From Promerops cafer (lineage: Eukaryota; Chordata; Aves; Passeriformes; Nectariniidae), in assembly GCA_013398275.1 (NCBI GenBank), contig VZSE01001766.1, positions 1 to 64,000 of the forward strand: DNA of 64,000 nt, read 5' to 3'. The notes under the pieces are model-generated. The model ran no database searches, was not told where the DNA came from, and was given only the letters and a program-made list of their open reading frames with translations. Both the position numbers and the translations under genes were made by a program. Position 1 is the stretch's first letter, and each line of letters starts with the position of its first letter. Of the stretch, positions 40,301 to 48,714 are shown piece by piece.

Positions 40301-43300
40301 GGTGGGAAGCTGGAGAAGAGTTTCCCTGATTCAGGCAGAGAACCCGGCAGTGCAGTGTCCACCATTGATATGCCTCCTCCTCTACCCTTGCCAAAGCCTG
40401 GTGACCTCATGGATATCTATGTCTCAGTGGCCTGCCATCCTGGTCATTTCGTTGTCCAGCCTTGGAATGAGCTAAACAATCTGTATGCCCTAATGGAAGA
40501 AATGATCTTGTACTACAGCAGGGCAGAAGAGAAACCTGTTACCATTGAAAGAAACAAGCTGTATGCAGCTAAAATTGGAGATGAGTAAGTAGATACTTAA
40601 GTTACTTAAAATCTTTGAAAGCAAGCTTAACTCTGCTAAGCTAGGCAAGCCTAGCTTTGCTTAGTCCACATTGTTAACAACGTAGCAGATGTCCAATGAT
40701 ATCTGAGAGATTAAGGGAGTAAATGAGGTTGCAGTCTCTTCATGCATCCAGTTTGTAGCTGGGATAGTTGACTTTTATTCAGCTAAATCCAGATTTGGGA
40801 AGTCTGAGACATGTTGGTTAAGATCTTTTGGTTGTACATTATTTTTCTGGTGCCTTGACAGTGTCTGAATAGGAGTTCAAGTGGTCTGTTCTTGTTCTCC
40901 CCCCTTTTAGGTGGTACAGGGTCATAATAAAAGGAATTCTTAGAAATGGGTTTTTGTCAGTGTATGAGCTGGACTATGGCAAACATGAGTTTGTCAGTGT
41001 ACAGAAAGTACAGCCACTCCTGGATACATTCAGAAGATTACCTTTCCAAGCTATCACAGCTCAGCTTGCAGGTAGGTATCAAGCATTTGCAGTTGTTTTT
41101 GTTGAAGTCTTACATCAGTGGGCATATGAGATGAACAGAAATGTAATCTGGACAAATTCAAAGGTTATGTAATTGGTTTTTTTCTATATGTTTATGTCCT
41201 ACTTTTGTTCTTGGCATAGGCAGTGATGATTCTGTTTAATTATTTTTGTTTGTTTAATTTAATGCAGCACTTTAGGATACCATCTTTGAGAATGAAGACT
41301 GTTTAAACTTTCCTGGCAGTTGTTTTTCTTGTTACAAAGTTTATCATTTAATGTGTGTGATATCTACTATGCAAAAGACACAGGGAAACAAAAACTTACT
41401 GTTTTTTTGATCCTTTAACATAACCATTTACCAAGTGTGAAAGTTAGGATGTATCTGTTGATAAGAACCTAATGTTCTGATTATCATAGTTTACATAAAG
41501 TTAGGAACCTAGATGCTGAATTTCTAGAGAATGTTTTTATATATATCTTGACCCTATCATAATTTACAGTTCTCCAGTGCATATTTGGAATCCAGAGTTG
41601 CCTGAAATATATTTGTTTTCTCAAACAAACAAAGAACTCCATGAGGGGATGGGGCCTTCAATAAGCTTGCATAACATCATTTCCTTGAGAATATGGTGCA
41701 TAGAGAGTGTGCATACATGTGAAAGAATTTAAAAAATAAAACTTGATCTCTCCTTGCTGTCATCTCTTTCCTTTCAAAATTTTTCCTTCATTTCTGTGTT
41801 GTGTTCAGATGTATATGTCTTGTCTTAGCTGCTGCTTTCTGATGCTGTTTGGTCAGCACTGCTCTAGATTTCAGTCACAGAATATGCTTGTTGGAAATGA
41901 CAGGTGATAGAGTTAGTGCCCTGTGCCTTCTGTGGATTTGCTTTCCTGCATAGCCTCAGTGTGACCTTGGGGGTTGTTTTAAACTAGTGATGTGTGATGG
42001 ATGTGCTGCCAGCAGGCTGGGGTCCTCGGTGTGCAGTGCTGTAACCTGGCTGATTTCTAGCTGTGTCTGTCTTCTGGGGGATCCAGTCAGCAAGCCTGCA
42101 AGTCATCCACTTCTCCTGCTTCACTCAGTCTCCCAAGTAGCTAGTTAAATTGCCTCTGAGATGCTTGTCAAAGCAGGGCAGTTGAGCCTGGAGGATCAGT
42201 AACTATTGTCCTGCTATTCTTCCACTTTTTTCTCTCTGTTTTTGTGTCTCCTGTCTCTTATTCTCTGATCTGTTTCCTTGTAAAATCCCATTTGCTTCCA
42301 TAATAGTCTTTCCTAGCATTAATTACTCTTTCTTAAGTGTTGATTAACTATTGACTTTTAATTCCTTTTGTAATCTGCAGGCAGCTGTGTTCCTGTGTTG
42401 TCCTGTCAGTGGCAAGCTGCTGCTAATAGTAAAAGCAAAGTATTGTCATTTTGCTCTTCTGCTTCTGTTGTCCATAAAGTGGCTTTTGGGTATTCCTGCA
42501 TGATATTTGAGCCCCTGTGTCTACATGCTGTCCACCAGCAGTGGTCTGGGGAGCTGAATCCCAAGTCTGCAGGAGCCACTTATTTCTAGGTGGATTGCAG
42601 CTGTATTCAAAAACCCATTTAGGTTCCAGCAGACTTGACTTTGTTGGACTTCGAAAAAAGTCAGAGCAGTTGTGAGGCATTTAGGGATAATTTCTCTTTG
42701 TTTCTGCCCTCTGTATGTCTAGTTTGGGACTTGAAGGTTTGGCAGGTGTTTTAGTAACTGATGCTGTTTTGAGATGAAGAAAATCTAAAGCAAGGCAAAC
42801 AGGACAAGTAATGTCAGCACCCTCAGGCTGAAGATAGTTCGTTTTGAAAGGATCTTTAGTTTCCTTTTTGTCATGGTTCCTGATAAGTCCTGGTCATGCA
42901 AGGCAGCTAATATTCTCTGAATTGCTCTGTGAGTCAGTGCTTTTGCCTTTTACTTCTGCAAACACATTATTATCTTTGGACTTCAAGAAAAAATAAATGT
43001 CCTAGTCTGTGTAATAATTAAGCTTATTTGTGTGGGAGATGAGGGAGCTTGTGTTTCTTTTCTAGATTTAAGTTGCATTCATTAGCACTTTGAAAATCTG
43101 TTTTCTCAAGTATTTAAACTCACAGCACTTCTTTATAAACTTAGATTGTTCTAGTCTATAAATGACCTTCTGTTTTGCTTTACATTTGTCCTAGGAGTGA
43201 AAAACCAGCAGTGGTCAGAAGAGGCATCAATAGTGTTTCGGAATCTTGTAGAGAAGAAACCTTTTGTGGCACAGATACAGGCAGTTAATGACAGCACTAA

Positions 43301-43415
43301 CTCTTGGGATCGAAAAATAGTGACTTTTCTTGTGGACACATCTCTTCCACATATTGATACATGGATTCATGATTTTGTGTCTCAAAGTCTTGTGGAATTT
43401 TCAAAGGGTGATTAA
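1391..43415 (+). CDS. TDRD7: Tudor domain-containing protein 7, complete coding region in 16 exons
   Basis: Joined exons are 1391-1597, 8805-8946, 10051-10264, 15281-15366, 16511-16728, 30282-30862, 33088-33274, 34779-34890, 35702-35904, 36047-36181, 37871-37954, 38117-38251, 38588-38698, 40094-40584, 40911-41071 and 43195-43415. They sum to 3,288 nt, giving 1,095 codons plus TAA with no frame break. The translation aligns end to end with human TDRD7 as I recall it. LOTUS domains lie at about residues 3-76, 237-305 and 349-418. Tudor modules lie at about 518-575, 706-765 and 910-1010. The family scaffolds cytoplasmic RNA granules: chromatoid body/nuage in germ cells, where it supports transposon silencing, and lens granules, where loss causes cataract. 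Its first LOTUS domain belongs to the class that binds the DEAD-box helicase DDX4/Vasa. The ATG has A at -3 and an in-frame TAG at 1382-1384. Introns 6 and 7 appear to use GC donors. Confidence 0.97.
1598..8804 (+). other. TDRD7 intron 1 (7.2 kb), unique parts
   Basis: Apart from the CR1 at about 4.69-7.39 kb, the sequence shows no exon with conserved protein similarity and no recognised RNA gene. The segments 1598-4690 and 7390-8804 contain only short chance open frames. Donor gtaaga and acceptor caacaag bound the intron. Confidence 0.75.
4690..7386 (+). mobile_element. Long decayed CR1 LINE, plus strand, in TDRD7 intron 1
   Basis: Segments resemble CR1 ORF2 in order. The endonuclease part encodes ILMGDCHTCCRDYTSKYEQS at about 4.93 kb. 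A middle segment reads attatacagatgctgccca at about 5.44 kb, and an RT-upstream segment reads gaacatgcacaggtccatga near 6.08 kb. The thumb region at about 6.58-6.75 kb reads DLKKLEKWSIRNTVKFSIGK and CHVMHLGKKNS. The element ends in a 3' UTR and a ttctgtgattcct tail near 7,386. Frameshifts and stops throughout make it inactive. Its left edge is uncertain and may lie between 4.6 and 4.9 kb. Confidence 0.8.
8805..8946 (+). CDS. TDRD7: TDRD7 coding exon 2
   Basis: The acceptor is caacaag at 8798-8804 and the donor gtacgc starts at 8947. The exon encodes residues 70-116 plus one base. It contains TVRVAQLVARQRSSKKKTVR and QVNCQMRLK, which match the conserved basic stretch after LOTUS 1 in vertebrate TDRD7. 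This basic, arginine/lysine-rich segment extends the first LOTUS domain and may contact RNA, although that role is inferred. Confidence 0.93.
10051..10264 (+). CDS. TDRD7: TDRD7 coding exon 3, linker
   Basis: The exon follows ctctttag and starts within GKPKGTLRQP, a conserved segment. It then encodes a proline- and glycine-rich linker that is poorly conserved and ends at PKEIPMQRHVTVVN plus two bases. The donor gtcagt at 10265 is followed within 7 nt by a long (TG)n tract. The linker is predicted to be disordered and separates LOTUS 1 from LOTUS 2. Confidence 0.93.
10272..10348 (+). repeat. (TG)n dinucleotide microsatellite, about 38 units
   Basis: An uninterrupted TG run of 77 nt starts 7 nt after the donor of TDRD7 exon 3 (donor gtcagt at 10265). 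It is perfect across its length and so is likely polymorphic. In the transcript it is a GU repeat, which is a binding site for proteins such as TDP-43 and CELF family members. Confidence 0.98.
15281..15366 (+). CDS. TDRD7: TDRD7 coding exon 4, short linker exon
   Basis: This 86-nt exon after ccaattttag completes a split arginine codon and encodes residues of the serine-rich linker (PPRFQKELQVHLSRSSSTES). The matching human segment has LQPPLQMHLSRTSTKE. The donor is gtatgc at 15367. The exon enters in phase 2 and leaves in phase 1, so skipping it would shift the frame. Confidence 0.9.
16511..16728 (+). CDS. TDRD7: TDRD7 coding exon 5, LOTUS domain 2
   Basis: The acceptor is tttttttttaacag and the donor gtaagt starts at 16729. 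The exon encodes a short serine/threonine-rich lead and then most of LOTUS 2: LQSRIKELLSKYSSGVRLSK, MPQIYREMYWEDL and LENWPHVCT. This matches the human KHNNGIWISKLPHFYKELY region. The domain's last strand (VEKIH...LYPAK) is supplied by the next exon, across a 13.6-kb intron. Confidence 0.95.
20250..20945 (-). mobile_element. CR1 LINE, minus strand, internally deleted: endonuclease part joined to 3' end
   Basis: On the minus strand, 20818-20588 encodes EGWRLFRRDRQGRQCGGVAL and following, the characteristic CR1 endonuclease segment. Immediately beyond it, 20575-20387 encodes RFRLDVRKHFFTKRVVKHWN, the end of CR1 ORF2. The 3' UTR follows down to about 20,250 (gttggaaggaatctatcag on the plus strand). 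The reverse transcriptase that should lie between them is missing. Either one copy lost about 2 kb or two fragments are juxtaposed. Confidence 0.8.
20951..22480 (-). mobile_element. CR1 LINE with recognisable reverse transcriptase, minus strand, TDRD7 intron 5
   Basis: The minus strand encodes a 180-residue open stretch (22243-21701) with AMEQIILSVI, DEGKAVDVVYLTFSKAFDTI, SHSILLEKLAAHGLD, RVKNWLHGQAQRVEVN and SSWGLVTSGVPQELVFGPIL. These are the finger and palm motifs of CR1 reverse transcriptase. The conserved GVPQGSVLGP motif reads GVPQELVFGP here, so it is damaged. A thumb segment continues at 21774-21559 (LQRDLDRLDQWAEAKGVRFN). The 3' end lies near 20,951. It is 5'-truncated and not functional. 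Confidence 0.9.
24871..25040 (-). mobile_element. Short CR1 3'-end fragment, minus strand
   Basis: The plus strand reads cagaatcacagaatcactga and ggttggaagggacc at the start, the standard reverse complement of the CR1 3' terminus. This is followed by the aacccacatgctcatgcagg region and then fades near 25,040. It represents only the last ~170 nt of an element, a severe 5' truncation typical of CR1. Confidence 0.88.
26543..27770 (-). mobile_element. CR1 LINE fragment, 3' end to reverse transcriptase, minus strand, TDRD7 intron 5
   Basis: It starts with cacagaatcacagaacattc, the reversed CR1 terminus. The minus strand then encodes LQTDLDQLEGWANINSMKFN and GKCWILHLGWGKPGCVYGL (27355-26933), the end of CR1 ORF2. 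Further upstream on the element (27.36-27.77 kb), reverse transcriptase sequence remains recognisable on the DNA level but is broken by stops. It is the same subfamily as the copy at 308-1045. Confidence 0.88.
27935..28030 (+). mobile_element. CR1 3'-terminal fragment, plus strand
   Basis: The sequence gggccaggatttggactcag, then ggctccttctaactcagg, then atattctgtgattcta matches the last 100 nt of CR1. It ends in the diagnostic ATTCTRTG-type repeat at about 28013-28028. It lies about 170 nt from the oppositely oriented fragment ending near 27,770. Confidence 0.78.
28873..29232 (+). repeat. Tandem array, three copies of a 120-bp unit, in TDRD7 intron 5
   Basis: Copies span 28873-28992, 28993-29112 and 29113-29232. 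The unit begins gtttttcactgatagagaat and ends gtgttcat. Copies 1 and 2 are identical. Copy 3 differs at about three positions (aactatttac for aactatttgc, and gaaagtg for gctagtg). It does not resemble the CR1 elements nearby. Confidence 0.98.
30282..30862 (+). CDS. TDRD7: TDRD7 coding exon 6, LOTUS domain 3, ending at a GC donor
   Basis: This is the largest exon (581 nt) and follows tattttccaag. It finishes LOTUS 2, crosses a lysine/serine/threonine-rich linker, and encodes LOTUS 3 (DFKAKVVGILLKYSNGLWAH, ALPKVYQDTYQVKFPEDML, SDVCIVDYVSE). An acidic stretch follows, ending in ELKNTNEVLI plus the first two bases of an arginine codon. The open frame runs on into the intron to 31,136, but conservation ends at 30,862. 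The donor there reads AG|gcaagt, a GC-type site, and the next exon restores IRYVGKDYS exactly. Confidence 0.93.
33088..33274 (+). CDS. TDRD7: TDRD7 coding exon 7, start of Tudor 1, probably ending at a GC donor
   Basis: The acceptor is atattatag. The exon completes the split arginine codon and encodes YVGKDYSSAQEQMEDEMKAY, then the start of Tudor 1 (VGQLVAVHAEEDAWLRARII). Human TDRD7 reads IKVCYVDYG at the junction. Matching it needs the exon to continue through GTA-AAG to 33,274 and splice at gcaagc. An in-frame GT donor six bases earlier (gtaaag at 33,269) would drop two residues. The 3' boundary is therefore less certain than the others. Confidence 0.88.
34779..34890 (+). CDS. TDRD7: TDRD7 coding exon 8, rest of Tudor 1
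   Basis: The acceptor is ccattgtcag and the donor gtaaga starts at 34891. The exon encodes VYYVDHGFTEFVE and ends in LPFQAAKCKLA plus one base. The family motif at this place is Y-x-D-Y-G, where the tyrosines help form the cage for methylated arginine. The second tyrosine is histidine here (codon CAT at 34794-34796). Confidence 0.94.
35702..35904 (+). CDS. TDRD7: TDRD7 coding exon 9, SN-like part of the extended Tudor 1
   Basis: The acceptor is gtcttacag and the donor gtacca starts at 35905. The exon encodes EAFCDDPILVKAVESQ, FAVEILEKSDVPLLVLYDTS, GEDDININATCLKAL and LELHLQ. It is nearly identical to the human segment and is among the most conserved parts of the protein. The fold is the staphylococcal-nuclease-like half that completes an extended Tudor domain. 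Confidence 0.96.
36047..36181 (+). CDS. TDRD7: TDRD7 coding exon 10
   Basis: The acceptor is gctgttgcag and the donor gtaagt starts at 36182. It encodes 45 residues in phase 0, VDALYTNVRVTSVSSDGSLY through LEDYFLYK. They match human VDAMYTNVKVTNICSDGTLYC and following. The segment leads into the second Tudor module and is predicted to form beta strands and a helix. Confidence 0.95.
37871..37954 (+). CDS. TDRD7: TDRD7 coding exon 11, start of Tudor 2, with a tandem CAGCAG acceptor
   Basis: This 84-nt exon encodes QTSEFNVLLPFCGKICLFPS and KGKWARVE. The acceptor reads ttgcagcag, so either AG could be used. Using the first keeps an extra Gln at position 696 and better matches the human spacing. 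The donor is gtaaga at 37955. Confidence 0.93.
38117..38251 (+). CDS. TDRD7: TDRD7 coding exon 12, rest of Tudor 2
   Basis: The acceptor is tctttcag and the donor gtatga starts at 38252. The 45 residues include ALDVQFMDSGTVATVKVSEL and KEIPPQFLREVIAIPPQ. The Tudor motif position reads F-M-D-S-G, and human TDRD7 also has serine here. This second Tudor therefore lacks the complete tyrosine cage in both lineages. Confidence 0.95.
38588..38698 (+). CDS. TDRD7: TDRD7 coding exon 13
   Basis: The acceptor is tctcttcttag and the donor gtaggt starts at 38699. It encodes 37 residues, ALKCCLADLPPNTGMWTPDA and VLWLRDAVINCPEFSMK. They align without gaps to the human segment before VTKVDETRG. Phase is 0 at both ends. 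Confidence 0.95.
40094..40584 (+). CDS. TDRD7: TDRD7 coding exon 14, SN-like part of Tudor 2, linker and start of Tudor 3
   Basis: The acceptor is tgttccaag and the donor gtaagt starts at 40585. The exon encodes VMKQDASKGIAHIYLFAPEN and RSINRQIKNADLWKHQKDVF. A divergent serine/glycine/proline linker follows. Then comes PPPLPLPKPGDLMDIYVSVA and CHPGHFVVQPW, which opens the third Tudor module. It ends two bases into a glutamate codon. The linker is the least conserved part of the exon. Confidence 0.96.
40911..41071 (+). CDS. TDRD7: TDRD7 coding exon 15, Tudor 3
   Basis: The acceptor is cccccttttag and the donor gtaggt starts at 41072. It encodes EWYRVIIKGILRNGFLSVYE followed by LDYGKHEFVSVQKVQPLL and LPFQAITAQLA. 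The Tudor core has L-D-Y-G with the cage tyrosine kept, unlike Tudor 1. It leaves one base of a glycine codon for the last exon. Confidence 0.96.
43195..43415 (+). CDS. TDRD7: TDRD7 last coding exon with stop codon
   Basis: The acceptor is tttgtcctag. It encodes GVKNQQWSEEASIVFRNLVE, KKPFVAQIQ, VTFLVDTSLPHIDTWIHDFV and SQSLVEFSKGD, then TAA at 43413-43415. The human C terminus is closely similar (YLIELSKVN). This region completes the third extended Tudor module. Confidence 0.96.
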
Positions 43416-43675
43416 TCATCACTTCGACAATGTAGCAGCTTAGCAATAAAATAAGTAACAGGCTTTGAAGAGAAATATAACTACTACATGGCCTTGAAGA
43501 CATAATGGGGATAAAATTGAAAAATCTGTGTTTGTTTAACAAGTTTGAATTCTGTTGACTTCAGTTGACTTTCTGAAAATTTTCATGTTGTTTACCATTG
43601 TAATGCTAGAATATTTGAATTAAATTATTTTAAAAGTTATTTATCAATAAAACAATGTTCAATTTTGTTCTTGCG
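43416..43675 (+). terminator. TDRD7: TDRD7 3' UTR and cleavage/polyadenylation region
   Basis: AATAAA hexamers occur at 43445-43450 and 43646-43651. The second is followed by a T/GT-rich stretch (ttttgttcttg) and is the more likely main site, giving a 3' UTR of about 250 nt. The first would give a very short UTR. A longer UTR cannot be excluded from sequence alone. Confidence 0.7.
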
Positions 43676-46600
43676 ATCATTCTCTAATTTTGGACGGCTT
43701 TTTATCTCACAGCTATTACTCAGAGTCTTTACAGGGTAGTCCTTCCTTTACCAAGTTTTTTTTATTTCTGAATTGTCAGAGACATGCATTATTGCAGAGT
43801 TTTTCCCTTTTCCTTAACTTGGTAAGCTTTGAATGGTGCCTTGTTTCGCATACTGCATTTGTGGCGTGGAGCATTCACAGATGAGTGTGCACTTTGTGTA
43901 CTTACTGCTCTGCTTGCTGTTCTTTGTACTTACTGCTCTGCTTGTTGTTCTTTAGCAGTGATACCCCTTTCCTGAATTCTCTGCTCCCCTCCTCACCCCA
44001 CCCCCCTGACCAGCTGCTAAATTCAAAGCATTCCTTTCCCTCTTTTTTGATAGCTTGTTTTCATGTGTGCTTCTGAGAAACTTCAGAGGACTTCTGCTCC
44101 CTGGAGACAGGAGAAAGCAATGTCCTATAAGCATGCAGATGAGTGCCTAAAGTCCTCAGAACACAGTATTTTCAGCCTACTGTAGAACCTAAATTTATTT
44201 TTGGTGTTAGAAATATTTAGAGGAGGTGTAGACATGATTATATTTCATAGTCTGCTGTCTCAATTTAAATTTGTTTGCCATAGTCCCTTGAGATTGTTAA
44301 ATACAATATTAAAGCTTTACATGATGAATGCCAGCCACAGGATTTTTTTCTGCTGTGCACGGCTTTGTAGTATTTCTAGTAGTACACAAGCCAGGCTAAG
44401 AAATTCTCTATAATGCTGTTTGCAGGAGTACAGGAGACTGGACAGAAAGCGAAACAAGACTGAAAGGTGTCGCACATGTGTAACAGTAGGGTGGGAGAGA
44501 GAAAATGCATACAAATAGTCTGAGCAAACAAGCTGTTTCAGCACGTAGGACTTATATTTGCACTCTCTTAGTCTAATTCTGGTGGTGGTCTGGAGACAGT
44601 CTGGGCTAAGCAGCAAGGAATCCTCTTGGAAGTCTGGTGTGTGTCTCTCTGCCTGGATGTACACTGGGTGTAGCAGAGCCCTTATGATTAGAGTGGGCAG
44701 TGATAAACCAGCAAACTGCTACTCTAATGTAAATCGCTACTTAACATGGTCCTCTCCATATTTAAGTGTGCTGAGGCTGAGACTCTTAAGTGTGCTTGTG
44801 AGAGAGGTAGTATTAACAATGAAGGTAGTAATTCATTTTCCATATTAATCAACTTCTTCAGCTGCCATGGCAGAGAAGGTGAAGAATGCAAGTGAAGGAA
44901 CCCATGTAGTGATGAACTACTGTAAGATAAACCTCAATGCAAAGTTTCCCTCTGTGTAGGAGGGGTTCTGAGTCTGAAAATTGGAATGATGTAGGACAGC
45001 AGAATGACAAGCACTCCCCTGAGCTCCTGAAGAGAGATTCCCTGTGGGTCTAAGACCATATCTCGCCTTCACAATTGCAACAGGCTCATGGCTACAAGCC
45101 ATTGTCATGGCAATAGAGCATTTTGCTGGAACTATTTTAAAGTTTCATGAGAAATAGCTGGGCTGTGTTTGCATCCTTTAAGGCTTGAGGATCTGCTCTT
45201 TGCCAGAAGTTTATTTACACCTCTGTACTGATGAGGCAGACTTTGTGACTCTGCACTTGTATTAGAGGAAAGACCCTGGAAGATGTTCAAGAGACTCAAG
45301 ATGGTTTCCAAGGTTGTCTGCCCCTTCTGAAATATGCCTCACCCTCTCCTTGGTTGTTGGCAGCTAAAAAGCCCAGGTCAGAAGCAAGGACACATTCCTA
45401 CAGTCCCACGCATTTGCGCAGCTCGGTACTGGAGTTCACAGAGGCTGCTTTGTACAGTGGTAAAACAGACTGCACTCTAACTGATCAGCAAACCCACGGG
45501 CACTGCTGCTGACGTGGTGAGTTGTTCTGTGCATGCAGGGTGCATACACCCAGCCCAAAGTTACTGACACGCTGCGTTCCCTTCGTGTGCTGTATCCAGA
45601 GGGGCTGCGCTGGCGTGTCTCTCCATCTTAATTCCCAGGATACAATACCACCCCTGCCTTCAGCAGCTCCACCACCAGTCCATTACAGTACAGGCACTGC
45701 TGTCTCCTTGTGCAGAACTATGATTTTTCACCTGCTTGTAGTGTTGCTCTGTTATCCCACGTAAGATCCCGTCAGATGTTTGCTAACTGACGTGCTAGTA
45801 CTCTTTGACACATTTCATGCTCTGCTTTGAAAAATGTGCAGAGCACGTTGGGCATACACAGTGCTGAACACCTTGAGATTGCTGAAGTTTCCAGGCCATG
45901 AAATAGCATAATTATTAGTCTGCTGTCCCTAGGGAGGTACTAGATGGGCCTGCTCTGCGGAAGTTGTTAATGCACACAGAATGCTGCGTGGTTCTTCACT
46001 TTTTCAGCAGTCAGTGTTGCAGGGTGGTTGTGAATGGTTTTTCTGCTTTCATGAATGCATGGCACTTCACTAGGGCTGCATCCACGGCCCATGTCTGAAT
46101 CAGGCAGCTGGTGGAGTTACTTTCCATTCTGACAGCTGTTAGAAAGGCCTCCACGCAGTTCTGGGCACTGTCCTCCAGGAAAGACATGGATTAATCACAG
46201 AGAATCCAGATGAAAGCAACAACAATGTCTAGAAATTCTGGCTTAAATAGTAGGATTTGCAGTTGGTCTGGATGGAAGAAGGCTAAGGAGGGGAACACTT
46301 TCAGAAGTTTCCACTGATAACTCTTTTTATATGTAGATAAAATAAGGCACATGAAAGCTTTAGTTGCAGGAAGAAAGGGGCACAGCCAGGGAATTCACTG
46401 GAACTCCAGTTTCACTATAAATGCCAAAACCATGTAGGATGTATCTGCAGAAGCCCAGCTGATCATCACTTGGAATGTGTAATTCTTGGGACCCCACACA
46501 GAATAACTTTACAACTAGAAAAAGGGAATGCAGCTTTGTTAAACATGTTTTGTGGATCATTGTGAATTTTATAAAATGGAAAATGATCATTGATTACTAG

Positions 46601-48714
46601 AGAAAACATGATGCTGTAATAACTAAAACAAACAAAGCAGGTCTCTTAATTAGGCTGTGAATAATAAGCACTTGCAAACCTCCTCTTTTCTGTTTACTCA
46701 ATCTCAGCTGTATTTTGTGAAATTGACAAAGTTTAAGTTTACCTGTTTTCATCTCGCAGTGTGTTCACTCCAGTTCATTTTGAGGAACTCTTTGTTTTGT
46801 CAGAGAAACGTGAGAACCCTCTTTGCCATCTCAAAATGAATTCCTTTCTCTAGGGTTTCTAGTCCTGGACTCCTTTTTCCCAGTTTGGGAAGACTTTTGT
46901 AGCAAAGATCTTTTGTCTCTGTGTTTTCACCACACTCATCTTTTGTCCTCACACTTGTGCATCAGGCAAACCTTTGTGAGCCTGGATTCTCATGTGCTGA
47001 CTGTGTTAGACAAGCAAAGTGAAGAAAAGTCATGCAACAAAAAAAACATCACTTTAAACCTTCATAAAGCCTGAAAGCTCCCTTTTGTGTTCTTTTGTTC
47101 TTTTGCTGATGTTTTCAGATTGGACTGGAATTCTTAAGCAGGAGAACCGTGCTGCTCTGTGAAGTTAGAGCTTGGCTAGGGCAAGAGGAGCTCATGACCT
47201 GAGTGGACATGCTTCAAGCATGCCAAGCCACTTCCTTGAGAGCCGTGGTGTAGTCAGGGTTAGTGAAACTTGAGAAAAGTGCTACACTGTACATTACCTG
47301 CGCATTCATTACCGCAGTGTGTCCCGGCAAACCGCTAAGAAAGAGCTACCACTGATGCACTGAAAACAAATGTACTGAGAAGATGGGTCCAAGCCTTGCC
47401 TGATGGAGACAAGGCTGAGTGCATTCTAAGGGGACCAAGACACCTGGAATGATTTTCTGGTGCCCACAAAGCTACATCTGACAGCAGCCAGATGAGATTA
47501 AAAAAACAAGTGGATCATATGTATCTCTGAGTGCAAAACCAATCTGGGCTTGTAGGGAAGCTCAGTGGTGCCAGTGGATCACTTCCTGAGCTTCTCCCAG
47601 CTTGCACGCCCTGGAGAAAGGCATTTGGTAAACAGGTGGCATAGAAACTGGCATCCAGGTTTGTCTGATCTTGTACCTGCCAGGCTTCTTCAGCCTGAAC
47701 AAACAGGCATTTGGGTGAATTGGGTGGTTCTAAGCACCCTCTTCTCTCCTGCCAGCAGCTGGGACGATGCCAGTGACTTGTTCCTGCTCACCTCAACAAG
47801 ACATGCACCCATTTGTATCCTTTAGTTGTCCTAGCTGGGAGCAGTATTTTCGGAACTAACTGCAGATCTTCCTCCAAATGCCACAGGACATGGAATTTCA
47901 GTGCCAGGCAGGTCACACCAAAAAAAAAAAGCCAACTGGGGGCATTTTCAGATGAAGGTCATCACTAGGTCTGGGAAGTATGGGGCTGGAGAAGCATTCA
48001 CATGGACTGGTCACCTCTGGTAAACCTGGGCCCTCTCCACACTTGACTTGTGGCTGCTGGTGGAGACCATACAGCAGAGCTAAGGAGGAGCCTGGAGCTG
48101 ACATTCTGTGGGAGATTTGGTAAAAAAATCATTAAAGCACAAATCCATGGGGCTTTAAAGTGACTCAAAGGTGAGATAGGGGAAAGGAGATTTGGCAGCA
48201 ATGTTAAAACTTGATACCCTAGGACTGGAAGGCAGCTCTCCTGGGCTGACTGCAGACTTGGAACAGCTCTAGTGGCTGTCACTGGATGTATGGGGCAAAC
48301 TGACAGGGAGTAGAGTAAGGCATGGGATTAGTAGGTGCATTGATACAGATAGCATGTGTGGGGAAGTAGCTTTTATAAAGTGCCCATGACTGCAGCTACA
48401 GGTTCCCAGCAGCGATGGTAGTGGGGCCATCCAGCCAGAGGCCTGGGTGGCCATGACTTGCTCTGGCTGAGCTTTGAGGCCTCCCTGCTCCCCCTGTCCC
48501 AGTGCTGCACCACTCCTCCGGGGAAGGAGTTTTTCCAGCCGCAGTCTCAGAGTGCTTTACAGTGTCTGGATCCCCAAGAAGATGCGTGTACATTTTGTGG
48601 GTTTCCCCAAAAAGGCAGTTTGCTGAAGCATCTGGCTCGGCACTCTGAAGGACGTTGCCACGGGACAAAAGGCAATCTCCAGCGAGTCTGAATGGTTAAA
48701 AAGCAGGAAAGACC
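43676..48714. other. Intergenic sequence between TDRD7 and the CpG island
   Basis: Five kilobases without a recognised gene, RNA or transposon apart from the small tandem duplication at 43.9 kb. A poor zinc-finger-like match on the plus strand near 48.58 kb is treated as chance. Confidence 0.65.
43889..43952 (+). repeat. Two-copy tandem duplication of about 30 bp downstream of TDRD7
   Basis: The phrase tacttactgctctgcttg is repeated with a shared flank (ctttgt before, ttgttcttt or ctgttcttt after). The copies differ by a 2-nt indel and one base. It is a small local duplication with no evident function. Confidence 0.85.

Larger units (their letters stand above)
30863..43194 (+). other. TDRD7 introns 6 to 15, unique AT-rich sequence
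   Basis: The introns between exons 6 and 16 range from about 140 nt (35905-36046) to 2.2 kb. I see no transposon or additional gene in them, in contrast to introns 1 and 5. Two introns (starting 30863 and 33275) appear to start with GC. The 121-codon open frame at 32261-32626 lies in intron 6 and has no recognisable similarity. Confidence 0.7.

Noticed and set aside
48584..48660. A C-x2-C … H-x3-H pattern resembling a zinc finger (CTFCGFPQKGSLLKHLARH)
   Set aside because: The spacing between the second Cys and first His is 10 rather than 12, there is only one unit, and the frame has no splice context or neighbouring fingers. It is read as chance in non-coding sequence beside the CpG island.
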